From NCBI RefSeq assembly GCF_000504285.1, contig NZ_KI632511.1, forward strand, positions 369,372-433,371: 64,000 nucleotides of DNA. The letters run 5' to 3'. A model generated the notes under the pieces. The model saw only the letters and a program-made list of their open reading frames with translations. It did not search any database and was not told the origin of the DNA. A program made the position numbers and the translations under genes. This document shows, one piece after another, positions 17,101 to 24,410 of the stretch (positions within the stretch are counted from its first letter, which is position 1; every line of letters starts with the position of its first letter). The DNA comes from Actinospica robiniae DSM 44927 (GTDB taxonomy: Bacteria; Actinomycetota; Actinomycetes; Streptomycetales; Catenulisporaceae).

Positions 17101-17193
17101 GGGCGCGGCGCCCAACACGCTGCCGCCGAACGCCGTGGTGGCCGCCGCCGCAGCCGTGGCGCGCAGGAGTTCGCGTCGTCCTATGGCTCGCAT
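14140..17193 (-). CDS. GH127-like glycoside hydrolase family protein with inserted LamG domain; zinc/nucleophile Cys absent
   Basis: ATG 17193, with GAAGGAAGG upstream, gives 1017 residues and a Tat-like signal (RRELLRATAAAAATT). Residues 45-162 and about 403-870 form a DUF1680/GH127-type alpha/alpha barrel and beta domain. Residues about 165-400 are a LamG module placed inside that barrel. In characterised GH127 enzymes (HypBA1) a Zn site uses Glu338, Cys340, Cys417 and Cys418, with Cys417 as nucleophile. Here the ETC block reads ETEATHS (641-647) and the CC-x-GTG block reads FGNLGTG (705-711), so all three cysteines are missing. It is either inactive on arabinofuranosides or uses another mechanism. 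A LacI-type operator lies upstream. Confidence 0.85.
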   Translation of the reverse strand: MRAIGRRELLRATAAAAATTAFGGSVLGAAPGAQAAGTAAGLSLPVYVGAGSTAPVRPFALQAVQLGASVFQEKRDRMKAFIAAFDERRFLVPFNQNCGRPNPAGVAVVGGWEGGTQLTGHWTGYYLSALAQAYSDAGEQVYLDKINWMVGELAAVQTAITAMASGQTGGSSSVGRVAGKFGQALQLGGTSTAEYVQLPAAVLSGLTSFTVATWINRTTTTGQNWARVFDFGSGTSSYMFLTVSAGGGGARFAISTGGSGAEQQITAASPLPTGWTHVAVTLSGGTGTLYVNGTSVAVNKAVKLTPASLTGTNNLWIGRSQFGDPMLQADVDEFQIYNRALSQTEIQSLLTSAGGSPGGGNVAWYRFEEAGGTNVVDSSSHQRPATVVAAAGTGTGATAAWTPTYPGYLGAIPDDVVLRLGPPRFATYGGDTGTWAPWYTQHFIMQGLMDCYLLAGNTQALQVVTTMADWANLALTQGDIHQPGYPGPITRDDLNLMWDTYIAGEFNAAAEPIAEVYAITGNTKYLDTAKLLENRESLFGACAANEDILTVSTANNPGPRRPNRLHANQHIPNNLGYLRIYEQTGEAEYLQVAQNFFGMVVPHRMYAIGGTGGSYPGSNSNNEQFQNRDDVANAITQSGSETEATHSLVQLARNLFFHVQDPAYIDYYERAVVNQLLGSRMDSDSTSDPLITYFQSLAPGAARSFGNLGTGDGGAGLEDQTKYQELIYAQSADASTLWVNLYIASTLEWSALGLTIVQATDFPRGDTSSLTIQGQGTLAINLRVPAWAKSGFTVQVNGVNQQVTATPGSYVTLNRTWHNGDRIDIAMPFSIRMERAIDQPEIQSVFWGPLLLAILGDPGNGQYRQLTLYQNLKLDGDYTRAAITPAAATAAGDPTFAAGGLTLRPWYIGDTQPQSAYFQRVEPEIVFGSIDSGVANKRRNDHLPNYDLPVTGVTSPGTDGLTFLDIVWDQAPFANQAAFVAAVTQTATNFVTLGLFTAQEKSNVVSAAGRASSQLAP

Positions 17194-17256
17194 AGTGCCG
17201 ATTCCTTCCTTCGGACCCGTCGTGGGTATTTCCGCAGCGCAGAGCCGTTCCGATAG

Positions 17257-17274
17257 ATTGTTAGCGCTAACAAT
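17257..17274. promoter_or_regulatory. LacI-type operator (perfect 18-bp palindrome)
   Basis: ATTGTTAGCGCTAACAAT is a perfect palindrome centred on GCGC, 64 bases upstream of the GH127-like start. TGTTAGCGCTAACA is the standard actinobacterial LacI/CebR-family operator form. A LacI regulator elsewhere in the genome probably represses this gene until a sugar inducer appears; no lacI gene is in the window. Confidence 0.8.
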
Positions 17275-17289
17275 TAACTCCGGGCCGAT

Positions 17290-18229
17290 GTGGGTGTCTT
17301 TACGGGATTGAGTCGCGACTTGCGCAGCTCCCTCAATATCGTCCTGTATGAGTGCTGCGTCAAGCTTTTCCATCGTGACGCATGCCTGCGTCTGCAATGC
17401 CTGTCGGAGCCCTGGGCAAGGGCATGCCCGTATTCTGTGAAAGACGCTCGCCACGGCCGGTTCTCGTACGCGCGCTCCTGGCGGCACCGCAGAGGACGCG
17501 GAGAGCTGGAGGTTCGAGCCCGGCAGCGGCGCGCTGTGGAGCCTGGTGCTTAACCTGCCCGAGGTCAACGCCGAACGCTCCGATCTCCCGCAGGCTTGGG
17601 TGCACACGCCGGTCGCCGTCGGATCGCTCGAGCTTCTGGACCCGCACGACTTTCAACGAGATCCGACGCGTGTACGGTGGTGTGACCCGCGTGACCAGTG
17701 GCTGTTCGGCCTCTACGACGCCGAGCCGGATCCCGGAGGCGAGCGGTACCGGTCGAGGCTGGCGCCCGACACCTACCTCCTCATCTGCGACGACGTGCTG
17801 GCCGGCTGGGCCATCGCCCGCCCGGCCCGCTTCCTCGCGCCCGAGGGCGCCAGGCAAGTACAGCAGAATGTTGACGAACGTCTCGGAACGCTGTTGGCCC
17901 GGTTTCTCAATCTGCTTACCGAAAGTGCCGTGGACAGGCTTGAGGCAGCGATCGCGCATTGCGGGCGGAGCTTGTCCAGCCCGGCGATGCGCTGGCAGGC
18001 CTTTGCGAAGCTCGCGAACCTCGGGCGCTCGCTATCCGGGAAAAGGTGCACCAAGTCCTTGAGGACTTCGCAAGCTGAGAGCAGCAGCGTGTGGTGCTCC
18101 ACATTCCGATAACCGGAGTCGAGCAGCTGATTCAGCGCGCCGAGCGACCTTCCGTCGGGAGCGGTGGCGAGCCGGCGGCGGCGGGGAGAGAGTGGGAGGT
18201 GAGCGAAATCGAGAGGGAGGCGCCCGCCC
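17290..18229. other. Gene-poor degenerate stretch
   Basis: No intact gene with a credible start is present over about 940 bases. 17470-17855 (+) has a coding-like frame without a start or homologous ending, listed separately. 17866-18110 has lower GC than its surroundings and frames open on both strands; I recognise no family. The stretch may be the residue of an insertion or deletion. Confidence 0.5.
17470..17855 (+). pseudogene. Possible gene remnant, unknown family
   Basis: A plus-strand frame in phase with 17546 reads SGALWSLVLNLPEVNAERSD, then DQWLFGLYDAEPDPG and TYLLICDDVLAGWAI, with GC-rich third positions as in real genes. It has no upstream start in frame, and codon bias is lost after about 17855. 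It looks like the middle of a gene truncated at both ends. A short genuine gene starting at GTG 17546 is the alternative. No function can be assigned. Confidence 0.35.
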
Positions 18230-18709
18230 ATGGCCGAGATCGCGAACCACATCGACTACGACCAGCTTCCGGCGCCGGAGGAAGGTTTCCTGGTCACGCT
18301 CTTCATCACCGTCCGCAAGGTCGCGCGCTCCCGGGACTTCTACTCGAAGGTGCTCGGCGGGACTGTCGTGCTGGACGAGAATCCCTGCATCGTCAAGCTC
18401 GCCAACTCGTGGATCTTGATGAACCCGGGCGGCCCGCCGACACCCGACAAGCCGGGGATCACCGTCACCGACTATGAGCCCGACGACACCACGTCGATCT
18501 TCTTGAACCTGCGCGTGGCAGACATACAGGCGTGCTACAAGCTCTGGAGCGAGCGTGGGGCGCAGTTCCTCACTCCGCCGATCGACCGCGGCGCGGAGTT
18601 GCGGTGCTACATGCGTGATCCGGACGGATACCTGATCGAGGTGGGGCAGGCAACCGGGGTACTGACTGGGCAGCTGGCCGACAAGCGGCCCGAAGACCTG
18701 CCCGGATGA
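18230..18709 (+). CDS. VOC/glyoxalase family protein
   Basis: The 159-residue product, with GAGAGGGAGG upstream of its ATG, has one VOC unit: FLVTLFITVRKVARSRDFY at the first strand-helix, and ELRCYMRDPDGYLIEVGQ as the closing strand with the conserved Glu. DPDGYLIEVGQ is the classic metal-ligand end of glyoxalase-like proteins. It is cytosolic and probably acts on, or binds, a small hydrophobic or thiol compound. It is followed by a UBP-finger gene 53 bases downstream. Confidence 0.85.
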   Translation: MAEIANHIDYDQLPAPEEGFLVTLFITVRKVARSRDFYSKVLGGTVVLDENPCIVKLANSWILMNPGGPPTPDKPGITVTDYEPDDTTSIFLNLRVADIQACYKLWSERGAQFLTPPIDRGAELRCYMRDPDGYLIEVGQATGVLTGQLADKRPEDLPG

Positions 18710-18762
18710 CCTGGCCGAAGAACGCAGCGGTCGTCTGACCGCGGAATCGACGGGATGTGCTC

Positions 18763-19101
18763 ATGGATGCAGAACAGGGAATCGACCCGACCGTACCGCC
18801 GAGTGGCACCGGATGCGTCGAGTGCGACGCCACAAGTGGGTGGTGGCTCCATCTCCGGCGCTGCGCGCAGTGCGGGCACATCGGGTGTTGTGACGACTCG
18901 CCGAGCAAGCACGCCACCGCTCATGCGAATTCCACGGGGCACTCGATGATCCAGAGCTTCGAGCCGGGCGAGGATTGGTTCTGGAATTACCGCACATCCA
19001 AGCTCTATGCGTCCGGCCCCGAACTCGCGCCGCCGCTCAGCCACCCCGCCGACCAGCCGGTGCCCGGCCCTGCGGGCAGGGTTCCGGCCGGCTGGGCGTA
19101 G
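18763..19101 (+). CDS. UBP-type zinc finger protein
   Basis: The 112-residue product carries a complete UBP zinc-finger pattern: CVECDATSGWWLHLRRC, CGHIGCCDDSPSKHATAHA and a final GHSMIQSFEPGEDWFWNY. The Cys and His ligands for the zinc ions are present. In eukaryotes this fold binds the ubiquitin C-terminus; the role of the many actinobacterial stand-alone versions is unknown. I prefer ATG 18763 over GTG 18757. It may form an operon with the VOC gene. Confidence 0.85.
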   Translation: MDAEQGIDPTVPPSGTGCVECDATSGWWLHLRRCAQCGHIGCCDDSPSKHATAHANSTGHSMIQSFEPGEDWFWNYRTSKLYASGPELAPPLSHPADQPVPGPAGRVPAGWA

Positions 19102-19128
19102 GCCGTCAGCGTCCCTTCTGGCGCCGCG

Positions 19129-20046
19129 TCAGGTTCGGGTGGCGTCGAGTTCGCCCAGCACCTCGCGGGCCTTGGCGCGCAGCCAGGCGTGGGCGCGGTC
19201 GTCGTCGTGGCGCTGGTGCCAGGAGAGGTGGAGCGGGATCGCCGGTAGGGCGACCGGGAGCGGGAGGACGGCCAGCCCGTATTCGGATGCTGCGATGTGC
19301 GCGGTGGGCTCCGGGACGGTGACGGCGAGGTCGTCTTCGCTGTGGCGCACGAACAGCAGTGCCGTGGCTGCGGCGGGGACGCTGGCCACGACGCGTCGCC
19401 CGAGGTTCAGCGTGGCGAGCAGGCTGTCGACGGGGTCCTGCATGCGTCCGCGGCGGGAGACGACGATGTGGTCGGTCTCGGTGGCGTAGCGCGCGGGGGT
19501 GAGTTCGCCGCGGGTGAGCGGGTGTCCGGCGCGCACCGCGAAAACGAGGCGTCCGTCGGCGACGCGCACGTGGCGGACGTCGGGGGCGGTGGGTTCGGTC
19601 GCGTTGCATTCCAGATCGACTTCGCCCCGGCGCAGTTCGGGGGAGTCCGTGGCGTTCTCGGCGAGGAAACGCAGGCGTACGCCGGGAGCTTCGGCGTGCA
19701 CGGCGGCGAGCAGGCGGGGGCCGCACAGTTCGACGAGCGTGTCCTGCCAGCGGAGGGTGAAGGTGCGTTCGAGCGCGGCGAGGTCGAGTTCGCGGGGCGG
19801 AGAGAGCACCGCGTGCGCCTGCTGGACCAGGGCGTGGACGTGCTCGCGGACCGATTCGGCGTACGGGGTCGGGATCATGGTGCGGCCGGTGCGGACCAGG
19901 ATCTGGTCTCCGGTCGCCCTGCGGATCCGGCCTAGCGTGCGGCTCATCGCGGGCGCGGTGACGCGCATCCGGTCGGCGGCGGCGCCCACGCTCCCTTCCT
20001 CCAGCAACGCGTCCAACGCGGCGAGCAGATTCAGATCCAGTTGCAT
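19129..20046 (-). CDS. LysR family transcriptional regulator
   Basis: ATG 20046 gives 305 residues beginning MQLDLNLLAALDALLEEGSV, the standard LysR helix-turn-helix (AAADRMRVTAPAMSRTLGRI at about 24-43). A C-terminal periplasmic-binding-like effector domain follows (about 90-300). It belongs to the NodD/PnbR-like side of the family. It is divergent from the IMPase-like gene, its probable target. Confidence 0.9.
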   Translation of the reverse strand: MQLDLNLLAALDALLEEGSVGAAADRMRVTAPAMSRTLGRIRRATGDQILVRTGRTMIPTPYAESVREHVHALVQQAHAVLSPPRELDLAALERTFTLRWQDTLVELCGPRLLAAVHAEAPGVRLRFLAENATDSPELRRGEVDLECNATEPTAPDVRHVRVADGRLVFAVRAGHPLTRGELTPARYATETDHIVVSRRGRMQDPVDSLLATLNLGRRVVASVPAAATALLFVRHSEDDLAVTVPEPTAHIAASEYGLAVLPLPVALPAIPLHLSWHQRHDDDRAHAWLRAKAREVLGELDATRT

Positions 20047-20159
20047 CTCAGTAACTCTAGACTTGATCGGCATGCACTTGTAGTTAATCGCGGGCCGTCC
20101 TAATGTCGGACCATCACCCCGAAGCACCCGACTGACCTGCGATGACAGGAGACATGGCC

Positions 20160-20969
20160 ATGCCCGCGACCGTCGCCCGGCCCGAAGACGCCGAGATCCT
20201 CACCGGCACCACCACCGCCGTCCGCCAAGCGGCCGAGCGGCTGCGGGAGCGCTACGTGCCCGCGTCGCGCCCGAGTTCCCTCGACGAGCTGATGTCCGCG
20301 CTGCACGCCAACGACGAAGCGGTACTCGACGTCCTCCGGCCCGCGCTCGCTGAGATCCGTCCCGGCGCCGGATGGGTGGAGGAGGAGCTGGAGAGCGGCG
20401 CGTTGCCGGCAGGGGAGTGGTGGGTCGTGGACCCGGCCGAGGGCAACATGAACCATGTGCACGGCATGCCCGAATGGGGCGTGACCGTGACGCTCGTGCG
20501 GGACAACGAACCGGTGCTCGCGGCCGTGCACCTGCCGTTGTTCGCCGCGATGTACACCGCGCTGGCGGGTGGCGGAGCGTTCCGCGACGGCGAGGCGCTG
20601 CGGGTGTCGGAGAAGACCGAGCTCGGACTGGCCGTCGTCGGCACCAGCCAGGCTTCGCCGGGCTCGGGCCCTGAGACAGTGGGCACGGTCGGAGACTCGA
20701 TCGCCGCAATGCTGCACGCTGCGATGGTGGTGCGCGCCGGCGTGCCCGCGTCCCTGCACATGCTCAACGTCGCGGCCGGAAGCATGGACGTGTTCTGGCA
20801 GTTCGCCGGCGCCCGCGCCGACCTGCTGCCGGGCGCGCTGCTCATCGCCGAAGCCGGCGGCCTGGTCACCGACGCGCACGGAGCGCCGTGGACCACGAGC
20901 AGCGACACCTTCCTGGCCGCCGCACCGGGCGTGCACCAGCAGGCGATGAGTACGCTCTCGACGCTGTAG
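20160..20969 (+). CDS. Inositol monophosphatase-like protein with altered metal motif
   Basis: I chose ATG 20160, 8 bases after AGGAG (20147-20151); upstream ATGs at 20142 and 20154 are badly spaced. The 269 residues follow the IMPase fold. GWVEEELESG supplies the usual Glu. Motif A reads VVDPAEGNMNHVHG where DP-x-DGTTNF is normal, so the second Asp is Glu and the Thr is Asn. Motif B reads ADLLPGALLIAEAGG instead of WD-x-AAG. It may be a phosphatase with changed specificity or a non-catalytic relative. Confidence 0.75.
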   Translation: MPATVARPEDAEILTGTTTAVRQAAERLRERYVPASRPSSLDELMSALHANDEAVLDVLRPALAEIRPGAGWVEEELESGALPAGEWWVVDPAEGNMNHVHGMPEWGVTVTLVRDNEPVLAAVHLPLFAAMYTALAGGGAFRDGEALRVSEKTELGLAVVGTSQASPGSGPETVGTVGDSIAAMLHAAMVVRAGVPASLHMLNVAAGSMDVFWQFAGARADLLPGALLIAEAGGLVTDAHGAPWTTSSDTFLAAAPGVHQQAMSTLSTL

Positions 20970-20976
20970 GCACCAG

Positions 20977-21693
20977 TCAACGACGCCGGCGCAGGCGTCC
21001 GTAGGCTACGAGCAGGGCGATGAAGAGCGAGAACCCTGCGACCACTTCGAACGCGGTCACGGCTCCGGAAGCGCCGTCGGACAGAACTCCGGCAGCCTCG
21101 GCGAGCGCGACGAGGCCGAGCGCGGCCGCAGAGCACTGTGTCGAAACAACCCTTGAGTGATCCGCACCGCGGCGGGCCAGCAATGCGCCGGCGGGCAACA
21201 CCGCCCCGAACAGGAGAAGGCAGAGCCCTAACAGCAGAAAGCCGACGTCCTCGGTGGGGCGTGTCGCGGCGGTGTCGTCGGCGAAGGCGATCGGGCCGCC
21301 CGGCGCCTTGATGCCTTGCGCATTGCCGCGCCAGAAGAGCACCTGCACGTCTTCGCCTGCTGCTAACCGCGCGATTCCATCCGGTTCGGCCGTATAGTCC
21401 AACTCCGATACGTCCTGGAGTTGGACATGTGTCGCGCCGCTGCCGGTGGAGACACTGACCACGCGTATCGTTCGCCAGCTCAGGCAGTCTTCGGTCGCCG
21501 TCGCCGTCGCCGTCGCCGTTGCAGGTGCGCGGGACGCGGCACAGGGCGGGGCCGCGGAGAATCGTTCGGCGGTTGCACGGTCGCCGGAGAAGCTTGCCGC
21601 CATCATGATCATCAGCCCCAGCCCCGTGAGCGACAGCACAAGCATGCCGACCGTCGCCACGGTGCCTTTACCCTGATTCCCCCGCCCCGCCAC
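20977..21693 (-). CDS. Membrane protein, unknown function
   Basis: The 238-residue product has an N-terminal membrane helix (about 13-33), a roughly 110-residue extracytoplasmic segment with two cysteines that could pair, and three more helices (about 150-172, 182-203, 210-231) before a basic tail GRLRRRR. An alternating Ala-Thr run near residue 60 is encoded by a GGCGAC repeat. The layout resembles a DUF3592-like small membrane protein, but I cannot confirm a family. Confidence 0.65.
   Translation of the reverse strand: MAGRGNQGKGTVATVGMLVLSLTGLGLMIMMAASFSGDRATAERFSAAPPCAASRAPATATATATATEDCLSWRTIRVVSVSTGSGATHVQLQDVSELDYTAEPDGIARLAAGEDVQVLFWRGNAQGIKAPGGPIAFADDTAATRPTEDVGFLLLGLCLLLFGAVLPAGALLARRGADHSRVVSTQCSAAALGLVALAEAAGVLSDGASGAVTAFEVVAGFSLFIALLVAYGRLRRRR
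21494..21520. repeat. Hexanucleotide repeat (GTCGCC), about 4.5 units
   Basis: GTCGCC is repeated in tandem inside the membrane-protein gene and encodes alternating Ala and Thr in an extracytoplasmic linker. The unit is a multiple of three, so copy changes would alter linker length without frameshift. Confidence 0.8.
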
Positions 21694-21860
21694 AGTCTCC
21701 CCTTTGCGTCGAGGCGAATATACGCCTTGACGATCGCTAGGCGCGACCCGGATCCGCGGCCGCCGGCCGGTCGGGTGCGACCACTTGCGCAGTGGTTCTC
21801 AACGGCTGTTCACTGTCATTGCTTTGCTTTGCATGTGTCACATTTCGGGTGGGGAGTCCA

Positions 21861-22379
21861 GTGAAGACGATGGTGGCGTCCGGCACGGCCGCCCATGAGG
21901 CGGCGCCGGGCCTGTTCCTGCTGGTCTGGGGGCTTTTCGCGTCCGTCATCGGGTTGGGGCTGGTCACCAACTTCCGGGGGTTCCTCGACGGGTTCACTCG
22001 GGACGCGTACGAGTCGTCAGCTTGGTTGCGGCGTATTCCGCCGTGGAAGTGGATACGGCAGCGCCCGGATGAGCTTGCCAGGCGGGCGAGGCTGAACCGA
22101 CTGATCGGCATCCCTTTCGCAGTCGCCGGTCCGATCGTGACGGTCGTGGGTGTGGTGCAGATCTTGCGCGGGCATTTCTCCGTGCCGCGCGGGCCCGAGC
22201 TTCCGCTGCCGTTCGCTCTCGCGTTCATCGCCGTCTCGGTGCTCGGTATGGCCCAGTGCTGGCGGCCTCGCGGGTACTTCCGCCAAGCGGCGCGGCAGGG
22301 CAGCTGGAAGCGCACCGCCGCGATCATCGCGAGCGCCGGGGCGGTCTCCTTCGGCGTGTTCACAGCCCTGGGTCCATGA
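21861..22379 (+). CDS. Membrane protein, unknown function, 172 aa
   Basis: GTG 21861 (VKTMVASG) has GGTGGGGA 5 bases upstream, which is better than the distal start at 21792. Four hydrophobic segments are visible (about 15-38, 85-107, 120-138, 152-170), with a basic loop of WLRRIPPWKWIRQRPDELARR between the first two. No catalytic motif is seen. Its TGA overlaps the ATG of the next small gene as ATGA, so the two are translationally coupled. Confidence 0.65.
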   Translation: MKTMVASGTAAHEAAPGLFLLVWGLFASVIGLGLVTNFRGFLDGFTRDAYESSAWLRRIPPWKWIRQRPDELARRARLNRLIGIPFAVAGPIVTVVGVVQILRGHFSVPRGPELPLPFALAFIAVSVLGMAQCWRPRGYFRQAARQGSWKRTAAIIASAGAVSFGVFTALGP

Positions 22380-22546
22380 CCCTCGGCATCGCGGGCTGGG
22401 CCGTCGGTGGGCTTGCCAGCCTTTTCCTGATGATGCCGCGGAAATCGGCTTTCGCGCAGCCTAGCGACTCGACGAACCCGAAGCCCGTCCAGGAAGACAC
22501 GGAGGGCGCGCAAGACGACGAATCCGGGGCATTTCGCTGGCTATAG
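22376..22546 (+). CDS. Small membrane peptide, 56 aa
   Basis: The frame starts with the ATGA overlap at 22376 and encodes one membrane helix (LGIAGWAVGGLASLFLMM) followed by an acidic soluble tail ending GAFRWL. The ATGA overlap with the upstream membrane gene suggests that the two products act together. Its end overlaps the convergent gene's stop by 6 bases. Confidence 0.55.
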   Translation: MTLGIAGWAVGGLASLFLMMPRKSAFAQPSDSTNPKPVQEDTEGAQDDESGAFRWL

Positions 22547-22837
22547 GCTCAGCCGCTCCAGAGCGGCCGGATCCTGCCGGTCCGGGTCGAAAGTGATCAC
22601 GACCACCTCGCCGTTCGCATAGGCGACCACGGGCCGCCGAAGCAGTTCGCCCACCCTGCGGGCGACGTTCTGGAACAGCTCCACCAACTCGAGGCTGTCG
22701 GCTGTCACCTCGAACCGTCCCTCGGCCACGAGCGCCTGGGCGACGTACGGGGTGAAGTTCGCCTCGGCCCGGACCTTCTCGTCCGCGCTGAGTGCGGAGC
22801 GCCGGAACGCGGAGGGTGAGTCAGAGAGCTGAGCCAT
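22541..22837 (-). CDS. Hypothetical protein, 98 aa
   Basis: ATG 22837 (MAQLSDSPSAFRRSALSADE) is preferred over a 14-residue longer frame. It has helical N-terminal and central parts and a C-terminal beta hairpin VVAYANGEVVVITFDPD. It is cytosolic, acidic and without a recognisable motif. Confidence 0.6.
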   Translation of the reverse strand: MAQLSDSPSAFRRSALSADEKVRAEANFTPYVAQALVAEGRFEVTADSLELVELFQNVARRVGELLRRPVVAYANGEVVVITFDPDRQDPAALERLSL

Positions 22838-23071
22838 CACGGATCCCTTGCTGATCGACGGTGCGCCCAAGGATGCCACACCCGGCCTCCGCGAGTGACC
22901 GTCCGCGGCTCGAAGATGCAGGCCGCGCGCGTGGATGTTGGTGATCTCGCCATCGTCGTGCCCCGCATTGTGGGTGATGCCTCCATGCCCGGATCCTTCA
23001 GCAGGTCATAGCGTTTCGCGCTATCCCGAGAACTGCGGGGACCGACGAGGAGACGAGGAGACGAGGCTTCG
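22838..23071. promoter_or_regulatory. Divergent intergenic region before the ABC operon
   Basis: The 234 bases hold the promoter for the ABC operon. A run of GAGGAGACGAGGAGACGAGG (23047-23066) is a tandem of GGAGAC-type units directly before the ATG and supplies the ribosome binding site. GCGTTTCGCGCTATCC (23011-23026) includes a short dyad, AGCG/CGCT. No confident -35/-10 pair was found. Confidence 0.4.
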
Positions 23072-24337
23072 ATGGCGAAGATCGGCAGATGGGTCGGGAC
23101 GGCGGCGGCGCTGGTGCTGTGCTGTTCGGCCGGGGCGTGCGCGAGTTCCGCGGCGAGCGCCGGGACGGGCGGCGGGGGATCCGGCGGCACGGTCACGATC
23201 GGGGAGTCGACGACGCTCAGCGGCTCGATCGCCTCGCTCGGCCAGACCGGCCTGCAGGGCGTGCAACTCGCCGCGGCCGACCTCGACGCCAAGGGCGGCC
23301 TGCTGGGCAAGCAGATCAAGGTGGTCAGCGCGGACGACGCGGCGACGCCCGCCACCGGCGTCTCCAACGTGCGCACCATGCTCGGCGCCGACCACGCCGT
23401 GGCGGTCTTCGGCCCGGTCGCAAGCTCCGTGGCGGCCGCGGAGGAGCAGGTGACCAACGCGCAGAAGATCCCGATGTTCTTCCACACCTCCAACGACATC
23501 GGCCTGACCACGACCACGTACAGCAAGTACGTCTTCCAGGACGTGCCGAACACGGTGATGGAGCCGCGGGCCGCCGCCGCGTACCTCGCGCAGCAGGTGT
23601 CGGGCAAGACGATCACCATCGCGACCTTCGCGCCGAACTACAGCTTCGGCCAGGACACCGTCTCCGCCTTCATTCAGGCCCTGAAGGCCGAGAAGGTCAA
23701 CTACACGCTCGTGAAGCAGGAGTTCCCGCCGCTCGGGGCCACCGACATCAACTCCTACCTCGCCGCGATCGAGTCCGCGTCCCCGCAGTACGTGTTCAAC
23801 GCGCAGTTCGGCGGCGATCTGGTCGCCTTCACCAAGCAGGCCCGGTCGTACGGGCTGTTCGCCAAGACGAAGGTGATCGCGATGTACGACTACTCGGTCC
23901 TGCAGTCCCTCGGCTCGGCCGCCCCGACCGGCGCGATCGGCTTCGACCGCGCACCGTACTGGACGTACACGGATTCTGCGATGCAGAGCTTCGTGTCCGA
24001 GTTCCGCGCCAAGTACGGGTCCGCGCCGAGCGAGTGGGCGATCCTCGGTTACGCCGCGGTCCAGCAGTGGGCTTGGGCGGTGCAGAAGTCCGGCTCGTTC
24101 TCCGGTGATGCGGTCTCCGCAGCGCTCTCGGGCGCCTCGGTGCCCACGATCCTCGGCGACCAGCAGATCCGCGCCTGCGACCACCAGACGGAACTGCCCG
24201 AGTACGTCGGGACCGTCGCGGGGCAGTCGGGCTCCTCGAGCGACCCGACGCACCTGTGGGACAGCTCGGCGTTTGCGGCGCCCTTCGACCAGATCGACTA
24301 CACCTGCGCTCAGATGCAGGCCCTGCAGAAGTCGTAG
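23072..24337 (+). CDS. ABC transporter substrate-binding lipoprotein (branched-chain amino acid/amide type)
   Basis: The 421-residue product has a lipoprotein signal ending SAGAC (lipobox; Cys about 24), then a periplasmic-binding type I fold: GTVTIGESTTLSGSIASLGQ, GVQLAAADLDAKGGLLGKQI and AVFGPVASSVAAAEEQ. This matches LivJ/LivK/AmiC-like receptors for branched-chain amino acids, urea or short amides. It begins a five-gene operon. The ligand cannot be told from sequence alone. Confidence 0.9.
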   Translation: MAKIGRWVGTAAALVLCCSAGACASSAASAGTGGGGSGGTVTIGESTTLSGSIASLGQTGLQGVQLAAADLDAKGGLLGKQIKVVSADDAATPATGVSNVRTMLGADHAVAVFGPVASSVAAAEEQVTNAQKIPMFFHTSNDIGLTTTTYSKYVFQDVPNTVMEPRAAAAYLAQQVSGKTITIATFAPNYSFGQDTVSAFIQALKAEKVNYTLVKQEFPPLGATDINSYLAAIESASPQYVFNAQFGGDLVAFTKQARSYGLFAKTKVIAMYDYSVLQSLGSAAPTGAIGFDRAPYWTYTDSAMQSFVSEFRAKYGSAPSEWAILGYAAVQQWAWAVQKSGSFSGDAVSAALSGASVPTILGDQQIRACDHQTELPEYVGTVAGQSGSSSDPTHLWDSSAFAAPFDQIDYTCAQMQALQKS

Positions 24338-24346
24338 CCCGCCCCG

Positions 24347-24380
24347 CCCCCGGCCCGGCGCGCCGCCGCGGGGCCGGGGG
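24347..24380 (+). terminator. GC-rich stem-loop between receptor and permease genes
   Basis: CCCCCGGCCC (24347-24356) pairs with GGGCCGGGGG (24371-24380) over a 14-base loop, just after the receptor stop. Such hairpins between a binding-protein gene and its permeases usually lower downstream transcript level or protect the receptor mRNA, giving receptor excess. Confidence 0.65.
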
Positions 24381-24410
24381 CCGCATCCCGTTGGAGTCAC
24401 ATATCCAGAC

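Noticed and set aside
17773-18252. 159-codon minus-strand frame
   Set aside because: It overlaps the VOC start region and the degenerate stretch, and has a low-complexity Arg/Ser end; I saw no conserved motif or start signal.
21494-21520. GTCGCC tandem as a possible CRISPR or regulatory array
   Set aside because: It is a short hexamer run inside a membrane-protein gene with no spacers.
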